From assembly GCF_963583255.1 (NCBI RefSeq), contig NC_084804.1:25361061-25425060 (forward strand): DNA of 64,000 bases, written 5' to 3'. Made by a program: the position numbers and the translations under genes. Position 1 is the stretch's first letter, and each line of letters starts with the position of its first letter. This DNA comes from Pyrus communis. Taxonomy: Eukaryota > Streptophyta > Magnoliopsida > Rosales > Rosaceae. The notes under the pieces were generated by a model, which was not told the DNA's origin, made no database searches, and was given only the letters and a program-made list of their open reading frames with translations. Shown here in pieces: positions 21,401 through 32,903 of this stretch.

Positions 21401-23951
21401 ATGACCCAAGGGCAGCAACTACTTCAAGAAAATCCTCACTAAGAGGCACGGCATAGGATAGTGTATTTGTGCCGTGGGGTTGCATGGATGTCGCTCCCTT
21501 GGTTTTGACTTCTACACCACTTGTAATGACCTTTTCAAGCATATCATCATTCAAATCTTCAAGGTATCCCTGCGCCAAAGAGTCAACAGTATCAATAGAG
21601 AAACATGAATGATCTTCACTAGGATACTTAATAGAATCGGAAAGATTGAAATTAACAACTTCCCCATCAAATTCCATGGACAAAGTTCCATTAAACACGT
21701 CAATCTTAGTCCGGGCCGTTTTCATGAATGGCCTTCCAAGTAGAATGGGCAGCGAGGGTGCATGATCCGATTCATCCATCTCAAGGACATAGAAATCCGC
21801 CGGAAAGATCAAATGATTAACCTGCACCAAAACATCTTCCAAAACTCCCTTTGGATAGGCATTAGATCTATCGGCCAATTGTATGATAACACCATCCTTT
21901 TTCAATGCTCCTAGGTTCATAGATGCATATATGGAATATGGCATAACATTTATAGAGGCACCTAAGTCAAGCATGGCAGATTCAAATCTAGTGTTACCTA
22001 TGACACAAGGAATGGTGAAACTACCCGGATCTTTGCATTTGGGAGGTAGTTTGCGTTGCAAGATGGCGGACACATTCTCACCTACTTTTACCACTTCCTT
22101 GGTCGACATCCTCTTCCTAGTGGTGCACAACTCCTTCAAAAACTTGGCGTATCTAGGGACTTGCTTGATTGCATCCAACAAGGGTATGTTCACTTGAACT
22201 TTCCTAAATGTCTCAAGGATGTCCTTTTCAGCTTCTTCCTTCCTTGTTTGCATAAACCTACTAGGAAAAGGAGCATTCGAAGGAAAAGCATTAGTAGAAA
22301 CCGAATTTGACACATTCTTACCCTTTTTGGCCGAATTAGACAGTGTTGGGGCACTAGGAACTTGCAGCAAAGACTCTCCCACCTTTGCCGTGGGTTTGCT
22401 TGATTCTTCCTCTTCAATTTGCAAGTTTTCATCACCTTTGGGACCTGATTGTGATGGTGTAGGATCTGCCCCAATCTCTTTTCCACTTCTCAAGGTTATG
22501 GCCTTTGCACTTTCGAAGCTTCCCTTTGGATTTGGAACGGTGGAACTAGGGAGCTTTCCTTGTTCACGAAACTGCCCCATAAACTCGGCAATTTGCCCCA
22601 TTTGTTTCTCCAATTGATCCACCCTTTTGTCTTGGTTTTGCATAGCCTTAGCTTGATCGTCCTGCCCATTAGACAACTTAGTTAGTATCTTAAGAAGTGC
22701 ATCATTGTCAAGAGACGTACCTGAGGCACTTGGGCCGGATTGGGCTTGATTTTGGGGTGGGCCGTAGGTTTTGGGAAAGAACCCAGGGGGTTGTTGCCTA
22801 AAGCCTCCTTGGTTTTGAGATTGTTGGGGCTCCCTCCATTTGAAATTTGGGTGGTCTCTCCAACCGGGATTATATGTGTTGGAATAAGGATCGTTCCTTG
22901 GTTGGCTTTGGCCTTGAAACCCAATTGCATTGGCGCTTTCCCATCCACCATTTTCAATCAACTGTGGACATTTTTCAGAGGCATGTCCATGCATAGAACA
23001 TACGCCACATACAATTGGTCCTTGCATCTTCATGCCCTCGGCCAACTGAGACACAATAGAAGTAAGATTAGCCACTTGTGAATTAATGTCGGAAGTAGAA
23101 CTTACCTCATGAACATGTTGCCGTGGGGGTCCTCTTTGGCCCACTCCTTCGTATTGTTGATCGTTCAACGCTCGATTAGAAATCAAGGTCTTGGCAGCCA
23201 TAGGTGTTTTGTCCACTAATGCTCCACCTGCCGAGGCATCGAGCATTTGACGTTCTAATGGTAGGGGGCCCTCGTAGAAGTATTGCAAAAGTAGCTCCTC
23301 CTTCATCTGATGTTGTGGACAAGAAGCAACAAGTGATTTAAAACGTTGATAGTATGCAGGAAAAGACTCACCTTCATCTTGTTGAATTCCACTTATTTTT
23401 TTACGAAGAAGAATGATGCGAGAAGTTGGGAAAAACTTCTCCAAAAACGCTCTTTTCATACTCTCCCATGAAATGACAGTGCCAGGAGCCAACTCGTATA
23501 ACCAATCCTTAGCTTTATCCATTAAAGAGAACGGAAAAGCTTTCATCTTCAAAATACTTCCGTCAACATTGACGGGAGTCATGCTTGAACAAACTACTTC
23601 AAACTCTTTAAGATGCTTGTTTGGATCTTCCATGGAAAGCCCATGGTATTTAGGAATGTGGTGCAACAAGCTTGACTTCAACTCGAATTCATCGGTCTTG
23701 CCTTGGGCAGCCGCGGGGTATTGAATGCATAATGGTGCGGCATTGGCCAACCCTGAGGCCGAAAGCTCTTTAATGGTCCGATTGTCCGCTGCCATAACTT
23801 CTTCTTCCACTTCTTCAAACTCAGATTCGGCCTCTGAACTTGAACTAGGTTCACTACGTTCGGGATGCCTCCTCTTTCTTCTCAAATCACGTTCAAAATC
23901 ATCGTTAAAGTCTAAGATATGTGCATGCACAGTTTGAGAACTCCGCGTCAT
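18408..23951 (-). CDS. Gag-Pol polyprotein of element A (1847 aa, intact)
   Basis: One uninterrupted frame from ATG at 23949-23951. The capsid-like Gag domain is at about 100-220 ([39 protein letters not shown]). The zinc knuckle [14 protein letters not shown] is at 315-328. The aspartic protease core DLGAS is at 662-666. Reverse transcriptase spans about 960-1180 with [11 protein letters not shown] (1062-1072) and catalytic FMDDF (1126-1130). RNase H begins near 1270 ([12 protein letters not shown], then TEKELLAV and [11 protein letters not shown]). The integrase zinc site includes H1481, H1488, C1519 and C1522, and the catalytic triad is D1551, D1610 and E1646 with D(35)E spacing. Strong Athila-type match. 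It likely acts as a precursor cut by its own protease inside virus-like particles, followed by nuclear integration. It is the probable enzyme source for B, C and M. An intron-like segment interrupts the pre-RT linker (21321-21385). All key residues I can check are present. Confidence 0.96.
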   Translation of the reverse strand: MTRSSQTVHAHILDFNDDFERDLRRKRRHPERSEPSSSSEAESEFEEVEEEVMAADNRTIKELSASGLANAAPLCIQYPAAAQGKTDEFELKSSLLHHIPKYHGLSMEDPNKHLKEFEVVCSSMTPVNVDGSILKMKAFPFSLMDKAKDWLYELAPGTVISWESMKRAFLEKFFPTSRIILLRKKISGIQQDEGESFPAYYQRFKSLVASCPQHQMKEELLLQYFYEGPLPLERQMLDASAGGALVDKTPMAAKTLISNRALNDQQYEGVGQRGPPRQHVHEVSSTSDINSQVANLTSIVSQLAEGMKMQGPIVCGVCSMHGHASEKCPQLIENGGWESANAIGFQGQSQPRNDPYSNTYNPGWRDHPNFKWREPQQSQNQGGFRQQPPGFFPKTYGPPQNQAQSGPSASGTSLDNDALLKILTKLSNGQDDQAKAMQNQDKRVDQLEKQMGQIAEFMGQFREQGKLPSSTVPNPKGSFESAKAITLRSGKEIGADPTPSQSGPKGDENLQIEEEESSKPTAKVGESLLQVPSAPTLSNSAKKGKNVSNSVSTNAFPSNAPFPSRFMQTRKEEAEKDILETFRKVQVNIPLLDAIKQVPRYAKFLKELCTTRKRMSTKEVVKVGENVSAILQRKLPPKCKDPGSFTIPCVIGNTRFESAMLDLGASINVMPYSIYASMNLGALKKDGVIIQLADRSNAYPKGVLEDVLVQVNHLIFPADFYVLEMDESDHAPSLPILLGRPFMKTARTKIDVFNGTLSMEFDGEVVNFNLSDSIKYPSEDHSCFSIDTVDSLAQGYLEDLNDDMLEKVITSGVEVKTKGATSMQPHGTNTLSYAVPLSEDFLEVVAALGSSPIHDGKFPNKESIPISTNKLLPSIIQAPILELKPLPSHLKYIFLGKNETLPAIISSSLTAQEEEKLMHVLKEYKSALGWTLADIKGISPTTCMHHIFLEEGTKPTREAQRRLNPPMMEVVKKEIIKLLDCGVIYPISDSHWVSPIQCVPKKSGVTVVENAENELVPMRIQTGWRVCIDYRKINATTRKDHFPLPFLDQMLERLAGHSFYCFLDGYSGYNQIVIAPDDQEKTTFTCPFGTFAYRRMPFGLCNAPATFQRCMVSIFSDYVERIIEIFMDDFSVFGDSFDKCLDNLTLILKRCVETNLVLNWEKCHFMVKQGIVLGHIISEKGIEVDKSKVDLVRYLPSPTSVREVRSFLGHAGFYRRFIKDFSKIAQPLCRLLQKDVSFEFNEACEKSFKHLKELLTTAPIITPPDWSIPFELMCDASDYALGAVLGQRKNKQSHVIYYASRTLNDAQLNYSTTEKELLAVVFALDKFRSYLIGTKVIVFTDHAALKYLFTKKEAKPRLIRWMLLLQEFDIEIRDKKGCENVVADHLSRLVHEEESLPISETFPDEQLLSIEVRTPWYADLVNFLVTKQVPNTLSKVQRDKLIHDARFYVWDDPYLWKYCPDQIIRRCVPTSDFNSILAFCHSYACGGHFGTQRTARKVLESGFYWPTLFKDARMFCLTCDRCQRTGSIGSKDQMPQTPIFNVEIFDVWGIDFMGPFPSSFGFTYILLAVDYVSKWVEAKATRTNDSRVVSDFIKTNIFSRFGMPRVFISDGGSHFCNRTIEALLKKYNVKHKVSTPYHPQTSGQAEVSNREVKQILEKTVGPNRKDWSMRLDDALWAYRTAYKTPLGMSPFRLVYGKPCHLPVELEHKAHWAIKTFNLDLDAAGMHRKLQLNELEELRNEAYENARIYKEKTKAFHDKMIRGKTFTIGQKVLLFNSRLRLFPGKLRSKWIGPFVVTNVFPHGAVQVQSLRNGVEFKVNGHRLKPYYENAVGQVVEEISLHAVGTNGA
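21321..21385 (-). other. Intron-like segment in element A Gag-Pol (65 nt, phase 1)
   Basis: Minus sense: donor ATG|GTAAGTTT, branch-like CGACTAACA about 26 nt from the end, acceptor AATTCAG|G. It falls in codon 856, between protease and reverse transcriptase. Unspliced it is coding. If removed, the frame shifts and meets TGA within five codons, giving a product of about 860 residues with Gag and protease only. Conserved in five element copies. Confidence 0.6.
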
Positions 23952-24046
23952 GCACTAGTACCTAAAAAAAACAAGAAACAAAAATAGGTCAGAAACTACA
24001 ACAAAATCAGAAACAAAGTGAAATAAATGAAACAAAAACAATCCAA

Positions 24047-24072
24047 GGGATTTAGCAAAGTTGCTAATCCCC
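24047..24072 (-). other. Stem-loop next to the PBS (element A)
   Basis: Inverted repeat GGGATTTAGCAA / TTGCTAATCCC overlapping the PBS end, with one bulged T. Same structure in C, M and E. It may be a packaging, dimerisation or primer-access element. Confidence 0.6.
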
Positions 24073-24085
24073 GGCAACGGCGCCA
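24068..24085 (-). other. Element A primer binding site (tRNA-Asp type)
   Basis: Exact TGGCGCCGTTGCCGGGGA on the minus strand, six bases inside the 5' LTR boundary. Confidence 0.92.
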
Positions 24086-24091
24086 AAAATT

Positions 24092-26171
24092 TGATGCGAA
24101 ATATATTAAGCACACAAATTAAACCCTCTTCTGACAATTGTAGCAAAGTATGTAAGTAGGGATCGTTCAAAACCGGGGATTAGGAGGGATTGCTAAACTC
24201 TTGAAAACTGACCTAAGAACTCCAAAACAAAGTTAAAAACACTAATTTGGACTCAAAGAATGAAAAACCAAAGTTAAAACACTAAAACAAAACAAAAACT
24301 CAAAACAGCAACTAGAAGACTCAAAACTGCCTAAAAACCACTTTCTGGGCAGTTTTGAGCACCTACACTAATTTGGACGAATTTGGTTGAAAACTTGACT
24401 CAAAACACTTAAAAACATGAACCAAAACAATTTCTAACTAAATTGAGACTTCAAAGTAAAGGGGGATTTGATTTGGACGAAATTAAAGTTGAGAAAACAG
24501 ATTGCAAAGTAAAACTGATTTTGAAATGTTTTTGGGGTTTTTAATGGATGATGGACTAGTTAGGGGTTCTTTCTCCACACATGACAAGTAGGCAAATGAC
24601 TCGATTTCCAGTTATTCCTTCATAGAATTATGAATGACAATGCCCCAAATTAACCGTGACATCACTAGTTAATTCTCAAGTTTTCCTTGTGTTATTGAAT
24701 TGGATGACATCATACGACAACCCAAAGTATTCTTCAAAAGTTCCTTACATGACATCATAATAAAGATACAATCAAAGATCATTACGTTCAATGAAAACTA
24801 TAAGCATTGACAAAGCACTTGTGACTATGACATCATGACACTTATGCTAGGAATTGAACTTAACGCGATTGTGACTAGCAACCTTCACTACTTGTGAATA
24901 TAAGTGTGTGACAATTATGTGAAACAAACTTATATTCTAGCATCATATTCATGCAAGCCAATTAAGTGTCGACCCCTAATTAACAAACACAAATACGTTA
25001 TTACTCGCACAGTTAAGCCAATTGCATTCACGATTCAAGAACTCATAACTGGAATTTATCAAATCAACTTGCACACATAGTTATGGCTTTGAAATCACCC
25101 CTAACCAATAGGGGTTTAGCCACTCATGTTCATAGAAAAATGAAAGGAAAATAAATTAAACATTGAAATCATAAAACGAATTACACCTAGAATGCACCAA
25201 CGACGAAGCTTGAGCATCCAAGAGTCTTTCCTTCTTTCTCCTTGCTACGGCACAAAGGTGGATGGGATGGTTAGGATGTGTTTTAGGATCAGGGATTATG
25301 GAATTGGATGGTGGATAGGCACGGCAAGGTGTAGTGTTTGGCTGGAATTGTGTTTCTAGGATTTTAGGATGTGTAGAGTGGTGTGGCTAGATGAATGGAC
25401 GAAAATTGGGTGAATGAGTGATCCCCCAAGTGCCTTGCTGCCAAGCCTTATTTATAGGGCTAGGAAAGGTTTTGAACTTAGTTGAAACCAAAAGGTTTTT
25501 TGTACCAGAAATTCTATACATGAAACAATATATGTGTGTAGCTTGGACAAGGTAGGAGACAAGATAGGACGGCTAGGAGACAAGGTAGGACGGCTAGTGA
25601 CAACTAGGAGACAAGGTAGGATGGCTAGGAGACAAGGTAGGACGGCTAGTGACAAGCTAGGACGGCTAGGAGACAAGCTAGGACGGCTAGTGACAAGCTA
25701 GGACGGCTAGGAGACAAGGTAGGACGGCTAGGAGACAAGGTAGGACGGCTAGGAGACAAGGTAGGACGGCTAGTAGACAAGGTAGGACGGCTAGGAGACA
25801 AGGTAGGACGGCTAGGAGACAAGGTAGGACGGCTAGGAGACAAGCTAGGACGGCTAGGAGACAAGCTAGAAATTAGGCACCATGTGTGAATAGATAAAGC
25901 CTTCTAGAAATAAGGTTTTTTTTAGGCCCCCTTGCAGCTCCCTAAATGAATTCAAGCCTTCAAATTCGTCCATCCTCATGCCTCCATGCTTGCACTATCC
26001 AATCTTGGCCCAAAAATGCTCTAGAATGCTCCAAATTGCTTCTTTTTGCATACTTTGACACTAAAACCTGAAATTGCACGAAAATGACTTTAAACACTTA
26101 AACTAACTAAGGAAAAACAACATAAATGCATGAGAACAAGCCAATTAAGTCGCATAAAAATGCTCCTATCA
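24092..26171 (-). repeat. Element A 5' LTR (2080 bp)
   Basis: Partner of 14436-16494, longer by exactly one 21-bp unit. The TATA box in element sense is at 25449-25456. Confidence 0.95.
25552..25868 (-). repeat. 21-bp tandem array in element A 5' LTR
   Basis: About 14 units, one more than in the 3' LTR. The extra unit is of the GAGACAAGGTAGGACGGCTAG form, after the single TAGACAAG variant. Same place upstream of the TATA box. Confidence 0.9.
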
Positions 26172-26176
26172 CTAAC

Positions 26177-27511
26177 GCTACATCCTTGAGAGACTTGAGC
26201 CTATAACGTTCTTTGGAGAGTATAATCTATGATTTCTTGTTTTCTAAAGTCGTTGCATGATCTCATCATTCTTTGCTTGGTTGCTATTTAGAATGCATTT
26301 CATTATAGTTCCAAATACTAGAACTCATGCCCATTTCATTCAAAGCATGATATTGATTGCATAACATACAATAAGATGAAGTTGTTAGTCAAGCCAGAGC
26401 CAAAAAGCCTATCCCTTTTCATATGTATTGTAGGATTAACCCTCTTGAGCCTTTTCAAAACCTATTTTCGTTGTTAGCCACATTATCCTCACCTAGCCTA
26501 GAATAGGACTTTCCATACCTTGGTTCTTAAAGGATAGTGAAGCACGACTTAGAGTGAACTCCTTTGGTCAATATATGGTGGAAAACGAGTGTGGGGGAAG
26601 ATGATAGGGCACGAAAAAAAAAAAAAAAAAAGAAGAAAAAGAAAGAGAAAAAAAAAAAAAAAAAAAAAAAAAGAAAAAAAAGAAGGAAAAAAGAGAAATT
26701 CGTAGAAAAATCAAAAGAAAATAGAAAAGTGTTCAAAAGAAAGAAAAGGAGTTGAAAAATAAGTAAGAATGAACTCACAAGTGTTGGTTGTTGAAGGAAG
26801 GGTCCAAAAGAGTGAATTTGACCCTAAATGTTGCATGAATCTTGCCTTGTGTTTAAAAGTTAGTTTTTTGCCATTAGAAGTGAGTTTAAGTGTCAATTTC
26901 ATTACTTTGCTTACTATTGCTTTAAGAACGTTTGTTTATCCTTACCTTTCTTTGTTAGCCAATACCTTAGCCTCGTTACAACCCTCAACTTCTATCTTGA
27001 TGTTATGTGTTCAATATGTGGAGTTTGAATTTGGTATGAGCATATGGAATCACTGGTTCTCGTTCTAAGTAGTAGCATTCCATTCATGAGATCATATTCA
27101 TGTCATTGTCGTAAATCCAGAAAATGCTTTCTTTGATATAACATATGTGAGTATTAGTCTTCATATTTACATCAATCTTCTCACATATAACTAGTGTAGG
27201 GTGTGAAGTTAGAAAATCTGTGTGAAAATAGAGTGCATTCTAGTGAGGAATTGAGGGAATTCTCTAAGGCATGTTACTACATTCGAAACATTGTTTTAAT
27301 TGATTATATGTGAACTAATAGGTAGTAACTATGATTAAGTGTTTATTGAAGTATAAAGAAAGCTAAAAACCGTGGGGATGATGTTCTCTAATGTGTCATG
27401 TTCGTTGGGAATCCCTGAGATACATGTTGGAAGGTTTAGAATGTGTTTTGTTTTGTTTTTGATTTATTTCGTTTTGCTTGAGGACTAGCAAAAGCTAAGT
27501 GTGGGGGAATT
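26177..27511 (+). other. Element C 3' region, last piece, with PPT
   Basis: No supported gene. It contains GAGTGTGGGGGAAG (about 26588-26601), a long homopurine A/G tract (26617-26760), and the LTR-adjacent PPT CTAAGTGTGGGGGAATT (27495-27511), preceded by GCTTGAGGACTAGCAAAAGC. A lysine-run frame over the A tract is not a gene. Confidence 0.82.
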
Positions 27512-28051
27512 TGATAGGAGCATATTTATGCTACTTAGTTGTGTTGTTTCCTTACACTTAGTGAGTTAATTACTATGTATTTCAGTCTTTTAAAGTATTT
27601 TCGTGTGTTTTTAGGTCCTAATGGCAAAAGGAGCAAGAAAGTGCATTTTGAGGCTATTTGGAGCATTTTTGGGCATGGATTGGATAGCTTAATCATGTAG
27701 CAATGAGGATGGACGAAATTGAAGACTAGAAGAGCTAGGAAAGGCTACAAATCTGGTGGAAGAAGTTCTACTCCAATGAAGATAAGGAAGAAGCAAGAAA
27801 CAAGGAACCTTATCCAACCTTATCCAACCTTATCTTATCCTATCCTAGAAACCCTATCCTATCCTATCTCTAACATTATCCTATTCTATCCTATCCAAAT
27901 CAGATTGGGACCTAAACCTAGCTACTTAGGGAGAATCAATTACACATTTAAACACCTATTTCAGTTTCTAGAAGACTCATCCATACCATTGCCGCAAATC
28001 ACCATTCCTTGTAGGTTTAGGAATCACAATCCTTTTCCTACTCCTATATCA
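27512..28051 (+). repeat. Element C 3' LTR (540 bp, short form)
   Basis: TGATAGGAGC...CTATATCA followed by AGGGT. It is much shorter than the 2.0-2.5-kb LTRs of the other elements. It contains CTTATCC-type repeats (27790-27900). Confidence 0.85.
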
Positions 28052-28056
28052 AGGGT

Positions 28057-29935
28057 TTACTAAACACAATCGTGACTAGGGATCTTTACTACTCATGAAT
28101 ATAAGTTCATAACGATTAGGTGAAATTCCCTTATATCCTAGCATCAAGTTTAGACATGCAAATTAAGTGTCGACCCTCAACCCACATACATAAACAAGTT
28201 CTTAATCAAAACAGAAAAGTAAACCACATCTAAAGTTCATGAATTCATAACTGGAGTAAATCAAATCATAACCAACATATGTCCATGGCTTCAAATTCGC
28301 CTCTAACTAAAAAGAAATTAGTTCCACATGTTTAACATAATTGAACAACAAGTTAAATTAAACATGAAAACAGAAACAAGAAAAGAAAGAACAAATTGAT
28401 GGAATTGAATGGATGGAAAGTTAGCTACGGGGTTCATCTCCACATATGTTATACTTGCATAATAAAACGATTTCCAATTGCATTTCAATAAACCATTAAT
28501 TCTCAATGCTCCAAGTTAATTAGATCCGCTTAAATTAACTTTCAAATCTTCCTAACGTTATTGAATTGGATGATTGCATACGACAACCCAAAACATTCCC
28601 CACAAGTTCCCTACATGATTGCATAATAGAGATACAAGCAAGAATCATTACGCTCTATGAAAATTATAAGTGTTGACGAGGCATTCGTTACTATGGAATA
28701 CGCATGAAACTTATGCCAAGAATTCGTTTAACGCGATTGTTTATAAGCAACCTCCACTACTTGTGAATATAAGTTTGTAACTATTAGGTGAAACTCACTT
28801 ATATTCTAGCGTCATATTCATGCATGAAAATTAAGTGTGCACTCTAAATAAACATGCATAAATAAGTTATCAATCAAACAGTTAAACAAATTGAATCTAC
28901 AACTTATGAAACGCAATTAGAAGTAATCAAATCAAAATGCAAGCATAAACATATATTTCGAATCCCTCATAACTTTGAAATCAAAGAAACACCTAAACAT
29001 TCCAACAACTCAAACTTGAATTGTATGAACGTTTAGGCACTCTTCTCTTCCATTCCTCATACGTACAAAACAAAGAGTATTGAAATTAAACATTGAAATC
29101 AAAGAAACACCTAAACATTCCAACAACTCAAACTTGAATTGTATGAACGTTTAGGCCCTCTTATCTTCCTCTTCGTTGTAGCACAAGGTCTTAAGGATAG
29201 TTTGATGGTGTGAATGGTTTGGGGAGTGGTGAAAATGGAAGGATGGTGTTTGGATTGTAAGGGAGGCCACGGCCAAGGATGTGTGGAATTGGGTGATTTT
29301 CTGAAAATGGAAGAGTTTATGAATGAGAATGAATTGTGGCTGCAATGGATGCTTATTTATAGGTGAAAAAGAGGGAACATGACAGCTAGGTTATGATGAT
29401 GAATGCATGTGCAAAGTTGGTTGAATGATTATGAGTGCATGTGGCTGAAATAGCATGTGGAATGGCTGAATGTGGTGCAATGATAATGTCTTGTGGCTGA
29501 ATGGATTAAAGAATGGGAGTGCATGTGGGTGGAAATGCATGTGGGTTAAAGAGTGAATGCATGTGCAATGACAGCTAGGTTGAATTAATTAAAGGGATTG
29601 CATGTGCAAGGTTTTGGTGTGAATGATTGAATGTGCATGTGGCTGATTTATGAAGAGTGAATGCATGTGGCTGCAAGGTGTGAATGATTATGGGTGCATG
29701 TGGCTGCAATGGATTAGGAATCCTTCAATTTCGTCCATTCCTTTTGCTCCAAACATAAGCTATCCATTCCAAGTCCAATTTTGCTCCAAAATGCTCCAAA
29801 ATGCATCTTTTTGCTTCCTTAGCCATATGAACCTAAAAACACACGAAAATGGCTTAAACTACTAAAACAACTATGAATTAACAATATAAATACATGAAAA
29901 CAAGCTAAGTAAGTCGCCTAAATATGCTCCTATCA
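28057..29935 (-). repeat. LTR H, right part (with internal duplication)
   Basis: Continues 1322-2081 after C. From about 28340 the LTR restarts at an earlier point (the GATGGAATTGAATGGATGG / TTCATCTCC region), so roughly 0.4-0.6 kb is present twice in diverged forms. It ends CTCCTATCA at 29935, followed by ATTAG. It is likely the product of uneven recombination between two LTRs. The doubled 118-bp unit lies at about 28975-29160. Confidence 0.8.
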
Positions 29936-30853
29936 ATTAGCCATTTGATTTTGAAGTTCGAAAATAGCACTTACCTCATTAACTTGTTGCTGCCGTGGCA
30001 TGTCTCCTTGGCCAACTCCTTCGTATTGTTGAGCATTCAAAGCTCGGTTGGCAATGAGAGTCTTGGCGGCCATAGGTGTTTTGTCCACTAAAGCTCCACC
30101 CGCTGAGGCGTCTAGCATTTGACGTTCAATTGGTAGAAGCCCTTCATAGAAATATTGAAGAAGAAGCTCCTCCTTCATTTGGTGCTGTGGACATGAAGCA
30201 ACAAGGGTTTTAAAACGTTCATAATAAATTGGAAATGATTCACCTTGATTTTGCTGAATGCCACTAATTCTTTTACGTAAAAGAATGACTCGAGAAGTTG
30301 GGAAAAACTTCTCCAAAAACGCCCTTTTCATACTCTCCCACGATGTGACCGTTCCGGGAGCTAGTTCATACAACCAATCTTTAGCCTTTTCCAAGAGAGA
30401 AAAGGGAAAAGCCTTCATCTTCAAAATGCTCCCATCAACATTCACCGGGGTCATACTTGAGCAAACAACCTCGAACTCCTTCAAGTGTTTGTTAGGATCT
30501 TCCATGGATAACCCATGGAACTTAGGAATATGGTGCAATAAACTGGACTTGAGTTCGAATTCGTCAGTCTTGTCGGGGGCTGCCCTTGGATATTGAATGC
30601 ATAGAGGCATGGCATTATCCAATCCTGAAGCGGAAAGCTCCTTGATTGTTCGGTTGTCGGCTGCCATAACTTGTTCTTCCACAACAACCCTTGCCGTGGC
30701 CTCCTCCTCCACTTGTATTTCGTCCTCTTCAAGCTCAGGTGCAGGTTGAGGTGGTTGAGACTCTTGTTGATTCTTCTTTCTTCTCAAGGCTCGCTCAAAA
30801 TCGTCGTCAAAGTCTAAGATATGCGCATGAACCGGTTGAGAACTCCGAGTCAT
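29936..30853 (-). pseudogene. Element E gag, N-terminal part (306 codons before interruption)
   Basis: Begins at ATG 30851-30853 with [20 protein letters not shown], closely like the start of A. It has the capsid-type domain ([51 protein letters not shown]). It breaks off at ...QNQMAN where LTR H enters; the stop seen there is made by the LTR. The frame resumes at 1321 in phase, so it was open when H inserted. Confidence 0.9.
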
Positions 30854-30975
30854 AAACTAGTGCCTAAAACAAGAAAACAAACAGGTCAGAAACTAAAACA
30901 ATTAACAAACCAATAACAAATAAATAACACACGAAAATAACTAAAAAGAAATAACAAGGGATTAGCAAAGTTGCT

Positions 30976-32873
30976 TGTTGATGTATTATTCCTTCCTAAT
31001 GCTAGAATATGTTTAGTATAATGGCACAAGCAAGGGTGTCGAATCCACAGGGACTAATTGGACCTATGTAATTACTTGTTTTGCAAGAATTCTAAGAAAT
31101 GAATCGAACTAACCAAAACTCGGCAGATTAAGAATTGAATCAACTAGTCTAAATAGGCAGATTTGTTGTTGTAATTTGAAAGTATAAGAAAGTGAAGTAA
31201 ACACAAATAAATGACTCAACAACTAATAAAATGAGATGGTACCAATGGAGATGAAGCTAGGGATTCGGTTTCACCATTGCTAAACCAAGTCCATGTTTGT
31301 TAAGTTAGTTTGTACTCATTCATCTACCTATTTCTTGAGTTTGTTTCACTTGGACATGATCAACCATATGATGTGTGGGTTTGATCAAATGTCTCTAATC
31401 ATGAACCTAGTTGTGATGTGCAATTTTGGTTCATAATCAAGAGTATGTAATGCACAAGAAACTTTCATAAAACCAAAGGGAAAAACTCGGCAGGATGTTT
31501 GCTAAACATTCCCTTCATTCATTCACATATCTACCAAGATTATGCATGATGTGTGCTTTAATCTTGGCTACACAACTTAGTGATTAATTCAAATGATGAT
31601 CAAACATTAAAATCAACACACTAAGTTACCATTAAATCAGAGAATGAAACAAGAAATAGATGGACAAACTGAGCATTCTAACTTAATTACATGGCAAACT
31701 TTGCAAGGTTACATCGAATCCCTAGAGGAGGATTAGTTACAATTCATGTTTACAAAAGATTTAACATAAAAATATAAAACATGAATGAACATAGAATTAA
31801 TAAGAAGAAACCCTTGAAGCAAAAACTGAGGTTGAATTCCTTGAAGAGTGCCTTCGGTGTTGGTGTTCCAAATGTGGTGCGGATGAAGGTATATTGGTTA
31901 TGGTTGAATGGTTTCTGCCCTTGGGACAGAAATGGAGAGAAAATGAAGTGAAATGGGAGAGGTTTTTGCGTGTGTAATGGACTGAAAAAAGAATAAGAAC
32001 CTGCGGAACCCCCTCTTGGTGAAGTGAGACTTGTTTTATAGAAAGGAATGTGTCCCCAACATTCAGATTGGATCTGGAATTTGTTTAACTCAGATGGCAG
32101 AGCATAAGTCAGCTGGAATGATGGGTTTCTGAGGTAGTGGACGCATGGCATGGACAAGATCTGCAAGTATGTGTTAATGTATTTAAAGAAGCATGTGCCC
32201 TTGCTGCAACAAGTGAGTGGAACCTGCAAAGGTGAATTGGAGCACCGGGAATTGTTTGTACAAATCTGGAAATGGGAATAAAGCACACGGCATGAACAAG
32301 GAATGAGTGATTTTCTGGAATAATGGGTGAATAACAAAAGGGAAATGTGCAAGCATGTGGATTTCTGCAAAGATGAAGTATGAGGAAGGTAATGGAATGC
32401 ACGGAATGAATGTTATCATGCATGTGACTGCATGTTTGGTGTTTAGAAGTGTATAATCTGACTTGCAATCATATGGGAGTGCACGGCCAGGTTGTGATCA
32501 TGGTGAAAATGTGGCTGAGTAGATTAAGTAATGGAAGTGGATGGTTTTGGCGCACAAGGGAGATGGACAAGTAGTGGAATGCACGGCCAAGGTTGTGAAC
32601 ATGCATGTGAATGCATGTTTTGGTGCTGGAACCACATAATTGACTTCAATGTTTTTGCCTTGTTTAAAATCACCCAATATGGCCGAATTGCATCTCTTAA
32701 CACTTCACATCTTTTCTGGAATGTTTTTACTTCATTTGCTTTCCCTTTGATCCAAATTCACACTTGGCTGCACACTAACACCAAATAATGTAAAATGCAA
32801 CTAGTTCAATCTAAAACAATCACAAAGACGCCAAATAAGGAGGATATAAATGCATGCAAAGTGTGACTTATCA
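30976..32873 (-). repeat. Solo LTR X1 (1898 bp, family X)
   Basis: TGTTGATGTATTATT...GTGACTTATCA with target duplication TTGCT (30971-30975, 32874-32878). A TATA-like box on the minus strand at 32034-32040 and the U5-like TGTCGAATCCACAGGGACTA stretch near 31037-31056 indicate minus orientation. No internal region. Open frames inside (up to 206 aa) have no recognisable domain. It has landed in the PBS stem-loop of E. Confidence 0.88.
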
Positions 32874-32880
32874 TTGCTAA

Positions 32881-32898
32881 TCCCCGGCAACGGCACCA
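32881..32898 (-). other. Element E primer binding site (one mismatch)
   Basis: TGGTGCCGTTGCCGGGGA on the minus strand, five bases from the 5' LTR; G-to-A on the plus strand compared with A, B and M. Confidence 0.85.
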
Positions 32899-32903
32899 AA
32901 ATT

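Larger units (their letters stand above)
14436..26171 (-). mobile_element. Element A, intact autonomous Athila-type Ty3/gypsy retrotransposon
   Basis: 11.7-kb minus-strand insertion with target duplication CTAAC (14431-14435, 26172-26176). In its own sense: 5' LTR 24092-26171, PBS 24068-24085, Gag-Pol 18408-23951, 1.9-kb non-coding 3' region, PPT, 3' LTR 14436-16494. The LTRs appear identical apart from one base (AATTATCAATG at about 14965 against AATTATGAATG) and one extra 21-bp unit in the 5' LTR. It is the only element in the window with a full set of enzymes. No env-like frame. Confidence 0.95.
2082..28051 (+). mobile_element. Element C, non-autonomous Athila-type element hosting A and B
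   Basis: Plus-strand element bounded by AGGGT duplications (2077-2081, 28052-28056). Its own parts are a 5' LTR remnant, leader, mini-gag, a 3' region in three pieces (3842-3930, 13868-14435, 26177-27511), a PPT and a 540-bp 3' LTR. B (3931-13862) and A (14436-26171) are inserted in its 3' region. A deletion removed most of the 5' LTR together with the PBS, so this copy cannot prime its own reverse transcription. Confidence 0.9.

Noticed and set aside
24068..24085. tRNA-Asp gene fragment
   Set aside because: Only 18 nt match the tRNA 3' end, at the fixed distance from an LTR; it is a primer binding site.
26564..26755. Lysine-rich small protein
   Set aside because: Translation of an A/G homopolymer tract in a non-coding 3' region.
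31750..32370. 206-aa and 220-aa (61106-61768) frames in family X LTRs as genes
   Set aside because: They lie wholly in solo LTRs, are not equally open in X3 and show no domain.
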